From contig JAJYPQ010000002.1 of assembly GCA_021795255.1 (NCBI GenBank), forward strand, positions 1 to 43,918: a DNA stretch of 43,918 bases, in the 5' to 3' direction. The notes below the pieces were generated by a model. The model made no database searches, was not told the origin of the DNA, and saw only the letters and a program-made list of their open reading frames with translations. Both the position numbers and the translations under genes were made by a program. Source of the stretch: Pseudomonadota bacterium. Its GTDB lineage: Bacteria > Pseudomonadota > Gammaproteobacteria > Acidiferrobacterales > Acidiferrobacteraceae. Position 1 is the first letter of the stretch. Each line of letters begins with the position of its first letter. Positions 1-9,006 of the stretch are shown here, in pieces.

Positions 1-5
1 CGATC

Positions 6-29
6 TAAAAGCCCCCTAACGGCGGGGAC
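6..29 (-). terminator. Rho-independent terminator downstream of the TonB receptor remnant
   Basis: Read on the minus strand, a 6-bp stem GTCCCC/GGGGGC with loop GCCGTTA is followed directly by TTTT. It lies 24 bases after the reconstructed stop of the receptor pseudogene. The stem is short but GC-rich, so the call is reasonable rather than certain. Confidence 0.55.
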
Positions 30-52
30 CTGAAGGAGGAGCCACTCGATCG

Positions 53-1487
53 TTAGAACTGGGCGACTACATTCACAAAATACTGACGGGGCGCGCCAGG
101 ATCGGCAAGGACTGCGTCGATGCTATTGCCCCCGAAATAACCCCTGCTTGTTATGTATTCGATCGGGTTGTATTGCTGATTAAAGTACCATTGTTGTACT
201 GGGCCGGATTGGCGGGGCTTGTCCCATCGGTCGTGTTATACCCGGCATACGGTGTCGAGTACACCTGGTTGATCCACGAACCGCCGACCTTCACCCGATT
301 CATGGGGAGATCCCAGTCGAAATGTAGACTGTTTCCGTAGCTGTCTGATCGCGGATTATAGTATTCCGAATTGACGGTGCCCGGAGGGGCGCCGCCGTAC
401 TGGTAGTTATCGACGCGCCAGTGAACCCGGTGACCGTGACGGCACCAAAACATATCGTGAACCGTCAGATCCCGAGCCAGCCTGAGATCGAGTTGCGAGT
501 AAAGCATGCGATCTTGCACTCTGATCTGCTTAAACCATACCGATTCCGGCAAGGATGAGTAATAGCCAGTACTCGATTGGCTGTGCAAGGGCGTATTGCT
601 TGTCCCATCGACTGTAACAGCTGTACCCCCAGGGCCTGCCGGAATAGGTGCCACGGGAATGAAGTTCGGTCGAAACTCGGTCGTGTCGTCCGCGTAGCCA
701 CCGATACTCAAAGACCCGTTCGCAAAAGTCTTTACGGTCTTGGCACAGACCGTCGAGGAACGACTAGGGACCGAAAAAGAGCCCGTCCGAAAGGTGTGGC
801 CACGCACAAAGCCGGCGGCGACAACAGTCGACCAGGCGTCATGGGTGCCGGTATTGGCCATGAGATCCGCGCCTTCTGTCTGGTCGCTCTTGTCTGTGAC
901 CCTGGCGGTGCCGCCGACACTGTCGAACCAACGCGGGGCCGGGTTGCCCGGTCCATAAATGACATTGACGCCCGATATCAGGGCCATAATGGGAATCTTG
1001 TTTGAATATAAGCCGCCGTTGTGCGCAATAGGATTGTTCATCGGAACGCCATCGAACAAAACGGTTATGCCATTGCGCTCGACATCCCCGTTAACGTTTG
1101 ACAAACCGACCTTGACCTTACGCTCAGCGGCCTCATAGCGCGCGGTGCCGCTTACCCCACCGTACCCACGCACCGCGATACCCGGAGCCAGCGCCAGGGC
1201 CTGCGCGGCCCCCGCCGTCCGCCCGTTGTTTGCGATCTCACGCCTCCCTATGACACGTTGTGTCTGCGTGGAATTCAAGATCTGCTTTTTGCAAGCTTGG
1301 TACTTGTTCGTTGAAGAAAGATTTTTGCTTTCTGCGCCCGCTTGGCATTCACAGTTCCGACATTGACTGACGATACATTTGAAGCCGTATAACCATGCGG
1401 TGCCACCCCCATCGCCCACAAAGCGAGAGAAATCTGGGTGGCTAGAGAAATTCGACTTCGAGGTAACCCCTGTGATTGGCGTGACAT
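53..1487 (-). pseudogene. Decayed TonB-dependent outer-membrane receptor
   Basis: Remnant of a TonB-dependent receptor, the 22-strand outer-membrane barrel family that imports chelated metals or other large ligands. The signal peptide lies in one frame from ATG at 1485-1487 (SLATQISLALWAMGVAPHG). The plug domain and first barrel strands continue in another frame (VIGRREIANNG; ITVLFDGVPMNNPIAHNGG; ALISGVNVIYGPGNP). The two join by a frameshift near 1300-1325. A second break near 165-200 separates the long frame from the true C-terminus, which reads NQQYNPIEYITSRGYFGG and ends VNVVAQF with the terminal aromatic typical of outer-membrane proteins. The parts add up to about 470 residues against about 700-800 for the family, so most of the second half of the barrel appears to have been deleted at the second break. 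The gene cannot encode a full receptor. The ligand is unknown. Confidence 0.85.
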
Positions 1488-1712
1488 ATCGATATTTTTT
1501 CGCCATTTATTTGTTTCGACCCTGCACCTCTTAGCGAACCGGACATTGCCAGAGATATGTGACACAACATCGGGGTCTACGTTACAAAACCATGACAGGA
1601 ATCGACGCATGCCCGCCCATCAGTTCAGGGTGCGTTTTAGGCGTTTCCCGTATTGCGAGCCGCAGGGCGATCAACTATGCTCGCGGACCTTGACGACAAC
1701 CCGGCGGTCTCG

Positions 1713-2414
1713 ATGAGCAAGACACAGATAGACGATAAGGAGCAGGGTGCGGCACCCACGAGACGAGTATGGGATATCCCAACGCGCGTGTTTCATTGGT
1801 CGTTGGTTATCCTTATCGGCTGGGAATGGGCCTCGAGTCATCTGGGCGGGAACGCGATGACCTACCACATGTGGGGCGGGTATGCCGTTTTGGCGCTTAT
1901 TATTTTTCGGGTTCTATGGGGTTTTATCGGAAGTACCACCGCGAAGTTTTCCGCCTTCCTTCGCTCCCCGAAGGAGATGTGGCGCTATCTCCTAGTACTG
2001 AGAACCGGCCATTATAATGGTGGCCCAGGCCATAATCCCCTCGGGGGCTGGGCGGTCGCTGCATTTCTGCTATCGCTCGCAGTCCAAGCGGGAACCGGAC
2101 TTTTTGCAACAGATGACATTCTGACCGCGGGACCTCTGAACCCGCTTGTCAGCAATCGCACAGCGGATTTTCTGACACTCATCCATAAAGTAAACTTCGA
2201 TGTCCTGCTGGGTCTGATTGCCGTGCACGTCACGGCCATCGCTCTTCACAAGGTACTCGGGGGTAAAAACCTCGTCACCCCGATGATCACAGGGCGCGCC
2301 CCGGCCTCACACCACGGTGCGTTTAGGACCTCGCTCGTCTTTGCGCGTCCTTGGTTAAGCTTAATAGCGTTCGGCCTATCCGCGGTCCTCACCTGGCTTA
2401 TTGTGCAGATATAG
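1713..2414 (+). CDS. Cytochrome b561-domain membrane protein (Ni/Fe-hydrogenase b-type cytochrome-like)
   Basis: A 233-residue inner-membrane protein of the bacterial cytochrome b561 family (Ni_hydr_CYTB-like), which binds b-type haem and passes electrons between the quinone pool and a partner such as a c-type cytochrome. The hallmark VWDIPTRVFHW at residues 19-29 supplies a haem-ligand histidine (His28). A second histidine is in YHMWGGY (His52), and two more are in the HKVNF and AVHV segments of the later helices. Four to five hydrophobic segments are visible. The ATG at 1713 has a GGCGG five bases upstream. In-frame starts at 1677 (ATG) and 1653 (TTG) are possible and would add a non-conserved N-terminus. 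It converges with a cytochrome c'-like gene at 2476, and b561/c' neighbours are a recurring pair, so electron exchange between them is a fair inference. Confidence 0.8.
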   Translation: MSKTQIDDKEQGAAPTRRVWDIPTRVFHWSLVILIGWEWASSHLGGNAMTYHMWGGYAVLALIIFRVLWGFIGSTTAKFSAFLRSPKEMWRYLLVLRTGHYNGGPGHNPLGGWAVAAFLLSLAVQAGTGLFATDDILTAGPLNPLVSNRTADFLTLIHKVNFDVLLGLIAVHVTAIALHKVLGGKNLVTPMITGRAPASHHGAFRTSLVFARPWLSLIAFGLSAVLTWLIVQI

Positions 2415-2424
2415 GCGAGTCGCC

Positions 2425-2466
2425 CCTAAGCGGCGGCTAAGCACTGTTGCTCATTTGCCGCTTAGG
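2425..2466. terminator. Bidirectional hairpin between convergent cytochrome genes
   Basis: CCTAAGCGGC at 2425-2434 is matched by its exact reverse complement at 2457-2466, giving a 10-bp stem with a 22-base loop. It sits between the b561 stop (2414) and the c' stop (2476), where a shared terminator is expected. There is no clean U-tract on either side, so termination strength is uncertain. Confidence 0.5.
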
Positions 2467-2475
2467 CAGCCGCTT

Positions 2476-2928
2476 TCACTTCATAAAATGGTGATGACAG
2501 GATCGGCAGCCCTGCGCCACTTCGCCAAGTGGTCGCGCAACCCCTGCAAGTTTAGCCTGCGACGTTGACTGCCCCAATTGCAGAGCGACTTTCTCGAATT
2601 GTCGGATCTTGGCGCGGAACTGAATAGGCTGCTGCCAGATTCTGGGCTCCGCTTTTGTGTTCCCGCGGTCAGAACCCGGCACAAACGCGACCCACGGCAG
2701 CGTACTGAGCTCACGAATCGCCTGTCCCTCCGCGATGAGACGGTCACGGTTATAAGGACTTTGGTGCCTTACCATCTGAGCGATGCGCACCAAATTCCAG
2801 TCCATGGCCATCATAATGTCCTTTCTATAGTCGATGTCGGACTGGATGCGCGTCTCGGCTTGGGCGAGCATGGGAGTGAAGTTCAGGAGAAGTGTGCACA
2901 GGGCGATCGTTTTCCGAAAACCTATCAT
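2476..2928 (-). CDS. Cytochrome c'/c556-like protein
   Basis: Predicted periplasmic four-helix haem protein of 150 residues, cytochrome c' / c556 family. The start ATG at 2928 begins a signal peptide (KTIALCTLLLNFTPMLAQA, cleavage predicted after AQA). The mature protein opens with the typical helix RKDIMMAMDWNLVRIAQM and has a single haem-attachment motif C141-R-S-C144-H145 at the extreme C-terminus, the family arrangement. A methionine in the N-terminal helix could be the sixth haem ligand, as in c556; which subtype it is cannot be settled by eye. A GGAG lies 12 bases before the ATG. A TTG at 2946 is an alternative start. Members carry electrons or bind NO. The convergent b561 gene may be its membrane partner. 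Confidence 0.82.
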   Translation of the reverse strand: MIGFRKTIALCTLLLNFTPMLAQAETRIQSDIDYRKDIMMAMDWNLVRIAQMVRHQSPYNRDRLIAEGQAIRELSTLPWVAFVPGSDRGNTKAEPRIWQQPIQFRAKIRQFEKVALQLGQSTSQAKLAGVARPLGEVAQGCRSCHHHFMK

Positions 2929-3054
2929 GTCTTTATGAGTCTCCAAAAGCGGTTTATGGGCCGGGCGGCGCCGGCCGGAAGGCCATCATCGAAAATCCGG
3001 AACCGACAGGACTCTACGCGCGCTTTATGGCAAAAATAAGACAGAGAAGGGAGC

Positions 3055-3615
3055 TTAGCTTCTTTTTGAATCCATCCCGGTCTTACGCACATCCAGCGCC
3101 ACGGTCACCGAGGCCTTGCCATCGGCGACCCAAATTTGGCCCTCTTGGATTGTGGCGTTCAAGTCCATAGTGCGCTGCACGAGTGCCGCCAAGGCGTGGC
3201 TGACTAGAACCGGGACCTCCAGGACTGTCAGGTTCCCAAGCGCCTCAAGCTTGCTCTGGTGCGTCTCCCACCACACGTGAGCGGCGCGACCTCCATAACT
3301 GTATATCACGACACTACGCGACCGCGTACAGGCCTTACGGATCCCCTTAGGGTCCGGTAGGCCGACCTCGACCCACAAGCGGATATCGCCGGTCGCGTCC
3401 TTTTCCCACAGGTCGGGCTCGTCTTCCTGCGTGAGCCCGTTGGCAAATGCAAGCTCGGGGCCCGCTTGCATAATAAAGGCTAAAAGGCGAACAGCTACGC
3501 GCTCATCTGTCTCCGACGGGTGACGCGCTAAGGTGAGAACCGGGTCGGCATAATAGCCGCGGTCGATATCGGCAATATGAAGTCTAGCTTTGAGAACCGT
3601 AAATCGGGACGACAT
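3055..3615 (-). CDS. yaeQ: YaeQ family protein
   Basis: A 186-residue cytoplasmic protein of the YaeQ family. It is recognised along its full length from FTVLKARLHIADIDRGYY near the N-terminus, PDLWEKDATGDIRLWVEVGLP in the middle, and the C-terminal part with IQEGQIWVADG. Known structures have a PD-(D/E)xK nuclease-like fold; the biochemical role is not settled, although the E. coli protein was linked to suppression of rfaH defects. The ATG at 3615 has AGGAGG six bases upstream, an excellent ribosome-binding site. The gene stands between the cytochrome c' gene and the end of the nuo operon and appears to be its own transcription unit. Confidence 0.9.
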   Translation of the reverse strand: MSSRFTVLKARLHIADIDRGYYADPVLTLARHPSETDERVAVRLLAFIMQAGPELAFANGLTQEDEPDLWEKDATGDIRLWVEVGLPDPKGIRKACTRSRSVVIYSYGGRAAHVWWETHQSKLEALGNLTVLEVPVLVSHALAALVQRTMDLNATIQEGQIWVADGKASVTVALDVRKTGMDSKRS

Positions 3616-3723
3616 TAGGGCCTCCTAGCCATGAGGTAGGCGCGAGGTGAGACCGAGGGGTCATCGACCCGGCAGCTAAGATCGGCGACAGCGCCTACCG
3701 CGATCAGTGGGGTCACGCGTGAT

Positions 3724-3743
3724 AGGTCCCGCTTCAGGGACCT
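3724..3743 (-). terminator. Hairpin just after nuoN
   Basis: AGGTCCC and GGGACCT form a perfect 7-bp stem around a 6-base loop, starting seven bases after the nuoN stop on the minus strand. No U-run follows, so it may be a transcript-end or mRNA-stabilising structure rather than a true intrinsic terminator. The remaining bases up to yaeQ (3616-3723) contain no gene that I can see. Confidence 0.35.
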
Positions 3744-3749
3744 GAGCCC

Positions 3750-5183
3750 TTAAGGCAGTCCGCGCACCGAGGCCCGGCAAATCGCAATGAACGTGCCGAC
3801 CCAGGGAACGAGGGCAATCATGGCCACACCGTTTAGACTCAACACCCAACGTAGATCAAGAGAACGGCGCAAGGGATGGCTATCCTGCGGCTCGTCGAAG
3901 TACATGAGCTTCACGACCCGGAGATAATAGAAGGCCCCGATAACCGAAAACAGCACGGCGCTTACGGCCAGACCATAGAAGCCAGCGCTCACGATGGCCT
4001 GGATCACAGCGAGCTTGGCGTAAAAACCCAGCGTGGGCGGAACGCCGGCCATAGAAAACATAAAGAGCAGCATCATGAATGCATACCACGGACTTCTCTG
4101 ATGGAGCCCGCGCAGATCGTCCAACTGTTCGGCCTCAAAACCCTTGCGCGACAGGAGAATAATGACGCCGAAAGCCCCCAGCGTCATGAAGGCATAAACA
4201 AGCGCATAGAACATCGCATCAGCGTAACCGCTTGCGCGCGCACTCAATATCCCCAAAAGCAGAAACCCCATATGCGAGATGGCCGAATACGCGAGCATGC
4301 GCTTCAGATTCGTCTGGGCAATGGCAACGATATTCCCGATCGCCATAGACAAAACCGCCAACAGCACAAGCATGTCCTGCCACGACCCGGACAGACCGTG
4401 TAAGCCCGCAACCAACAAACGTAAAAAAAGCGCAAAGGCCGCCACCTTGGGGGCCGTCCCGATATAAAGCGTCACCGAGGTGGGCGCGCCTTCGTACACG
4501 TCGGGAATCCACATATGGAAAGGCACGGCGCCGAGCTTAAAGGCGAGCCCCGAGAGCACGAACACGAGACCCAGGGTTGCCACCAGATTATGCGTCGAAA
4601 GCGTCGTCAGGATCATGGCGACCTTGGAGATCTCGAGGCTCCCGGTCGCCCCATAGAGCATGGACATCCCGTATAGCAGAAGCCCTGAGGAAAGCGCGCC
4701 CAAAACAAAATATTTCATGGCGGCCTCGGTGGCCGAAATCGAGTTGCGCTGTAAGGCCAGCATGGCGTACAGACACAAAGAAAGGAGCTCTAGTCCCAGA
4801 TACAAAGACAGGAAATGGGCGGCGCTCACCATAACGCACATACCGACCACGCCCAGAAGGGCCAACACGAAATACTCGCTCTTGAAGATGCCGCGTTCGG
4901 CTATGTAGGCCTTTGAATAGACAAAAACCACCGCAGTCAGCGCAAAAATGCTGATCTCGAGCACCGTACTCAGGCGATCGGCGATCATCATTCCGTGCAA
5001 AACAACACGCGACTGGGCGCTGGAATGCATGACCGCGGCGACCGTCGCCGCCACCAGCGTCGCCTGCGAGGCCCAATACATCAAAGACTTAAACCGTCTC
5101 CTCAAGAACAGATCAGCCAGCAGAATCACGCAAGCCATGGCAAGCACGATGATTTCCGGCATAGCGGGTCCAATGTGCAGCAT
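3750..5183 (-). CDS. nuoN: NADH-quinone oxidoreductase subunit N
   Basis: Membrane-arm subunit of respiratory complex I. NuoN is one of three antiporter-like subunits (with L and M) that couple quinone reduction to proton pumping. About 14 hydrophobic segments are visible, with the family segments FVLALLGVVGMCVM, LGLELLSLCLYAM and the lysine-bearing AYSAISHMGFLLLG. The length, 477 residues, is normal. The ATG at 5183 is preferred over the GTG at 5186 because AGGGG then lies at a workable distance. It is the last gene of the operon and follows nuoM by nine bases. Confidence 0.96.
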   Translation of the reverse strand: MLHIGPAMPEIIVLAMACVILLADLFLRRRFKSLMYWASQATLVAATVAAVMHSSAQSRVVLHGMMIADRLSTVLEISIFALTAVVFVYSKAYIAERGIFKSEYFVLALLGVVGMCVMVSAAHFLSLYLGLELLSLCLYAMLALQRNSISATEAAMKYFVLGALSSGLLLYGMSMLYGATGSLEISKVAMILTTLSTHNLVATLGLVFVLSGLAFKLGAVPFHMWIPDVYEGAPTSVTLYIGTAPKVAAFALFLRLLVAGLHGLSGSWQDMLVLLAVLSMAIGNIVAIAQTNLKRMLAYSAISHMGFLLLGILSARASGYADAMFYALVYAFMTLGAFGVIILLSRKGFEAEQLDDLRGLHQRSPWYAFMMLLFMFSMAGVPPTLGFYAKLAVIQAIVSAGFYGLAVSAVLFSVIGAFYYLRVVKLMYFDEPQDSHPLRRSLDLRWVLSLNGVAMIALVPWVGTFIAICRASVRGLP

Positions 5184-5192
5184 CACGTTCCC

Positions 5193-6704
5193 CTAAGGTG
5201 CTCCGCCCGCAAGCCGTATACCCGGACGCCATAAAAGATGGTGTACGGAGGCGTTCATGATGTGTAGTAACGGAAATGGCCAAATACCCAAGGCCAACAC
5301 CGCTATACCCAGAATAAGAAGAAACGAGGTCTCACGCCTTGAGATGTCGGACAAACCCGCCACGGCGGCCTTGGTCACGGGCCCGAAAATGACCCTCTTG
5401 TACATCCACAGCGTATAAGCCGCGCCCGACACGAGCGTCGTTGCCGCCAAGAACGCATACCAAAGATTGACCTTGAAGGCCCCTAGGATCACAAGGAACT
5501 CACCCACGAAGCCGGAGGTGCCGGGTAAGCCCGCGTTTGCCATCGCAAAAAGCATCATGAACGCGGCAAAAACCGGCATGCGATTGACGACCCCGCCATA
5601 GGCGGAGATCTCGCGCGAATGAACCCGGTCATAGAGGACACCCACGCACAGGAACAAGGCGGCTGATACAAATCCGTGGGAGATCATCTGCACGATGGCC
5701 CCATCCATGGCAAATCGGTTAAAGAGAAAAATACCGAGCGTCACAAAACCCATGTGGGCAATCGACGAATAGGCGATAAGCTTTTTCATATCCTCTTGGA
5801 CCAAGGCCACAAGCCCTATATAGACCACCGCTATCAAAGACAAGGTGATCATAAATCCAGCCAAAACATGGCTCGCCAGGGGGACAATAGGCAAACTAAA
5901 CCGCAGAAACCCGTAGGCCCCCATCTTCAGCATGAGGGCGGCCAAAACAACGGAACCCCCGGTCGGCGCCTCCACATGCGCATCCGGCAACCAGGTGTGG
6001 ACCGGCCACATCGGAATCTTGACCGCAAAGGCCATGAGGAAGGCGAGGAATATCAGGATTTGGGCGGTCTCGCCCAAGTGCAGGTGGTAATAGGAAAGAA
6101 TGTTAAAACTTTCTCCGGCCTGGAAGTATAGGTAGAGAAGCGCCACCAGCATCAACACCGAGCCCAAAAACGTATACAGAAAAAACTTGATGGTTGCGTA
6201 TACGCGATTGGGTCCGCCCCAGATCCCGATGATCAGGAACATCGGGATCAACATGGCCTCCCAGAACACGTAAAACAGCATGGCGTCGAGGGCACAAAAC
6301 ACGCCGATCATCAGGCCTTCCATGATCAGAAACGCCGCAAAATATTCCGGGACTCGGTCTTTTATGACCCGCCAGCCCGCGATCACGACGATGATGCCAA
6401 TGAGGCTTGTCAAAAGCACGAGCGGCAGGGAAATCCCGTCGACACCCACGGCGTAGTTGACATGGAAAGCCGGAATCCACGCGACCGTCTCGCGAAACTG
6501 CATCGTGAAGCGCGCGGCGTGAAACAATATCCCGAGCGGGATCGTCGCAAGGAATGTCAGCCCAGAGCCGATCGCCGCAAGCGGCCGGACCCATGTAGGG
6601 CGCCGCCGCCCTACCCCCAAAATGACCATTCCGCATACGATAGGCAGCCATATCGCGAGCGTCAGTGCCACATGTTTATAAAGTGTCATCGCCGTCGCCA
6701 TCAT
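5193..6704 (-). CDS. nuoM: NADH-quinone oxidoreductase subunit M
   Basis: Antiporter-like proton-pumping subunit of complex I, 503 residues and about 14 transmembrane helices. Diagnostic segments include [21 protein letters not shown], which holds the essential glutamate of helix 5, [30 protein letters not shown] (seen in two overlapping pieces) and [16 protein letters not shown]. An open frame continues about 58 codons upstream, but it lies inside nuoL and has no family similarity. The ATG at 6704 overlaps the nuoL stop as ATGA, consistent with translational coupling. A second ATG follows immediately at 6701. Confidence 0.95.
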   Translation of the reverse strand: [503 protein letters not shown]

Positions 6705-8662
6705 ACGTGGTGCAAGAAAAAGGTCATGAGCACAAAAAGCCCGAGGATGACGGCAAACGCATAATGGTAGATGTAGCCGGACTGGAGCCGTCGCCCGAGC
6801 TGCGCCACGCGCGCGATCATTCTCGCCGTGCCATTCACCATGACGCCGTCTATGAGCTCGATATCGCCGATCTTCCAAAGGAAGCGCCCGAGCCCGCGCG
6901 CGCCGGCGGCAAAGCCGTCGATATAGACCTCGTCAAAACCGTACTTGTGGCAGAGAATCTCATAGACCCCGTGCAGACGTTTAACAAAAATAGCCGGGGT
7001 CGCCGGCCTATAGATATACATGTACCAAGCCAGCGCCATCCCCGAGAGCGCGAGATACAGCGGAGGAGACACAAAGCTTGCGCCGATAAAGGCCATGACC
7101 CCGTGGAAATGGGGGGCCATGCGCGCCAAGACATTATCGGCCGGTAAGACGAAGATCGAGCCCCGAAAGAATGAGCCAAATAAGAGCGGCCGCATCAGGA
7201 CCATCCCGGCCAACACCGAGGGAATGGCAAGTAAGACGAGGGGCAGGGTCACCACCCAGGGCGACTCGTGTAAATGGTGGCGCGTATGGGCATCCATGCG
7301 CGGCTCGCCGTAAAAGACCATAAAGACCATGCGGAACGTATAAAACGCGGTCAGAAAAACGCCCGCGAGTACCGTCGCAAAGGCGTAGTCGGCGCCCGGC
7401 AAAGTTGAACGCGACACGGCGTCAATAATGGCGTCCTTGGAAAAAAATCCGGAAAACGGTGGGATGCCGACGAGCGCCAAGGCCCCGATCCAGGTCGTAA
7501 GGAAAGTGACCGGCATATACCGACGCAGGCCACCCATCTTACGCAAATCCTGTTCGTGGTGCAGAGCGATAATGACCGATCCCGCCGCCAGGAACAGCAG
7601 CGCTTTAAAGAACGCGTGGGTCACGAGGTGAAAGATCGCGGCGGTATAGGCGGATGCCCCGAGCGCTACGGTCATGTATCCAAGTTGCGACAAGGTCGAG
7701 TAGGCAATCACCCGCTTGATGTCGGTCTGCACCAGGGCCAGAAGCGCCATAAAGAACGCCGTCGAACCGCCTACGACGAGAATGACGCTGCGCGCCACGG
7801 GCGATAATTCGAAGAGCGGCGACATGCGGGCCACCATAAAGATACCAGCCGTGACCATGGTCGCGGCATGGATTAGCGCCGAAATAGGCGTCGGGCCCTC
7901 CATGGAATCGGGCAACCACACATGCAACGGCATCTGCGCGGACTTGCCCATGGCGCCGATAAAAAGCAGGATGCAGATGACCGTAATGGCCCGCCAGGAG
8001 GTGGCGCCGACGATAGGAAAGACCCGGGTACTCAGTTCGTGGGCATGAGCGAAGACAGTCGCGTAGTCGAGGCTATGAAACACCGAAAAAATGGCCGCGA
8101 TCCCCAACACAAACCCAAAGTCGCCGACCCGATTGACGAGAAACGCCTTGAGGTTGGCAAAAATAGCAGACTCGCGCGTGTACCAAAAGCCGATCAACAG
8201 GTACGAGACCAGACCAACGGCCTCCCAGCCAAAGAACAGCTGCAGGAAGTTGTTGGCCATAACCAGCATAAGCATCGCGAAGGTAAAGAGCGAGATGTAG
8301 CTAAAAAACCGCTGATAGCCGGGATCGTCCTTCATGTAGCCTATGGTGTAGATGTGCACCATAAGCGATACGAACGTCACTACGACCATCATGATCACGG
8401 TCAGAGGGTCGATCAAAAATCCAATGACGAGCGGCACATGGGCGATATGACCCCAAGTATAAAGGGTGGTGTTGAGCCAGAGTCCCTTCAAAACCTGCGG
8501 TAATGCAAACCCCGCCGACAGGATAAACGCCACTGCGACACCAAGGATCGTGATGCGATGGGACCACCTTGTGCCCAACTTATGGCCCATAAGCCCAGTG
8601 AGCACAGATCCCAGCAGACAAGCAAGCGGAATGGCCAGATAGAGCGCGGTCGACGATGGCAT
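6701..8662 (-). CDS. nuoL: NADH-quinone oxidoreductase subunit L
   Basis: Distal antiporter-like subunit of complex I, 653 residues, with the long C-terminal extension that includes the lateral helix running along the membrane arm. Family segments seen include FFGWEAVGLVSYLLIGFW, MGKSAQMPLHVWLPDSMEGP, LIHAATMVTAGIFMVARM and IAYSTLSQLGYM. Its stop overlaps the start of nuoM, and it begins four bases after nuoK ends. Nothing is missing compared with well-studied NuoL proteins. Confidence 0.96.
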   Translation of the reverse strand: MPSSTALYLAIPLACLLGSVLTGLMGHKLGTRWSHRITILGVAVAFILSAGFALPQVLKGLWLNTTLYTWGHIAHVPLVIGFLIDPLTVIMMVVVTFVSLMVHIYTIGYMKDDPGYQRFFSYISLFTFAMLMLVMANNFLQLFFGWEAVGLVSYLLIGFWYTRESAIFANLKAFLVNRVGDFGFVLGIAAIFSVFHSLDYATVFAHAHELSTRVFPIVGATSWRAITVICILLFIGAMGKSAQMPLHVWLPDSMEGPTPISALIHAATMVTAGIFMVARMSPLFELSPVARSVILVVGGSTAFFMALLALVQTDIKRVIAYSTLSQLGYMTVALGASAYTAAIFHLVTHAFFKALLFLAAGSVIIALHHEQDLRKMGGLRRYMPVTFLTTWIGALALVGIPPFSGFFSKDAIIDAVSRSTLPGADYAFATVLAGVFLTAFYTFRMVFMVFYGEPRMDAHTRHHLHESPWVVTLPLVLLAIPSVLAGMVLMRPLLFGSFFRGSIFVLPADNVLARMAPHFHGVMAFIGASFVSPPLYLALSGMALAWYMYIYRPATPAIFVKRLHGVYEILCHKYGFDEVYIDGFAAGARGLGRFLWKIGDIELIDGVMVNGTARMIARVAQLGRRLQSGYIYHYAFAVILGLFVLMTFFLHHV

Positions 8663-8666
8663 AACC

Positions 8667-8972
8667 TTATCCCCTTAAGGTGTCGAAGGCATCGACGTTG
8701 ATCGTGCGCCGGTTGCGAAACAAGACGATCAGGATCGCAAGACCAATGGCGGATTCCGCTGCGGCCACGGTTAAGATAAAAAAGACGAACACCTGCCCAG
8801 ACGGGCCCCACAGGTAATGCGAAAAGGCGATAAAATTGATATTGACTGCAAGCAAAATGAGCTCGATCGCCATCAACAAAACCACAAGGTTCTTGCGATT
8901 GAGAAACACGCCCACGATGCCGATCGCAAAAAGAGCAGCGGCTAAAATCAGATAATCTGAAAGCGATACCAC
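8667..8972 (-). CDS. nuoK: NADH-quinone oxidoreductase subunit K
   Basis: Small membrane subunit of complex I, 101 residues and three helices, homologous to MrpC. The second helix carries [16 protein letters not shown] with its conserved membrane glutamate, and the third helix has [14 protein letters not shown] place the start at GTG 8972 (protein begins [13 protein letters not shown], read as Met-Val-Ser) because GGGAGGG lies about eight bases upstream. The GTG at 8981 would crowd the same ribosome-binding site. Confidence 0.94.
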   Translation of the reverse strand: MVSLSDYLILAAALFAIGIVGVFLNRKNLVVLLMAIELILLAVNINFIAFSHYLWGPSGQVFVFFILTVAAAESAIGLAILIVLFRNRRTINVDAFDTLRG

Positions 8973-9006
8973 GCGCCCCACCCTCCCCTAATATCCCTCT
9001 TCATCG

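Noticed and set aside
6705..6878. N-terminal extension of nuoM inside nuoL
   Set aside because: It is an arginine-rich shadow of nuoL, and the family N-terminus begins near 6704.
7922..8503. Long plus-strand open frame opposite nuoL
   Set aside because: Its composition (rich in Lys, Arg, His, Gln, Asp) is that of the antisense of a hydrophobic protein, with no recognisable motif and no independent start signals.
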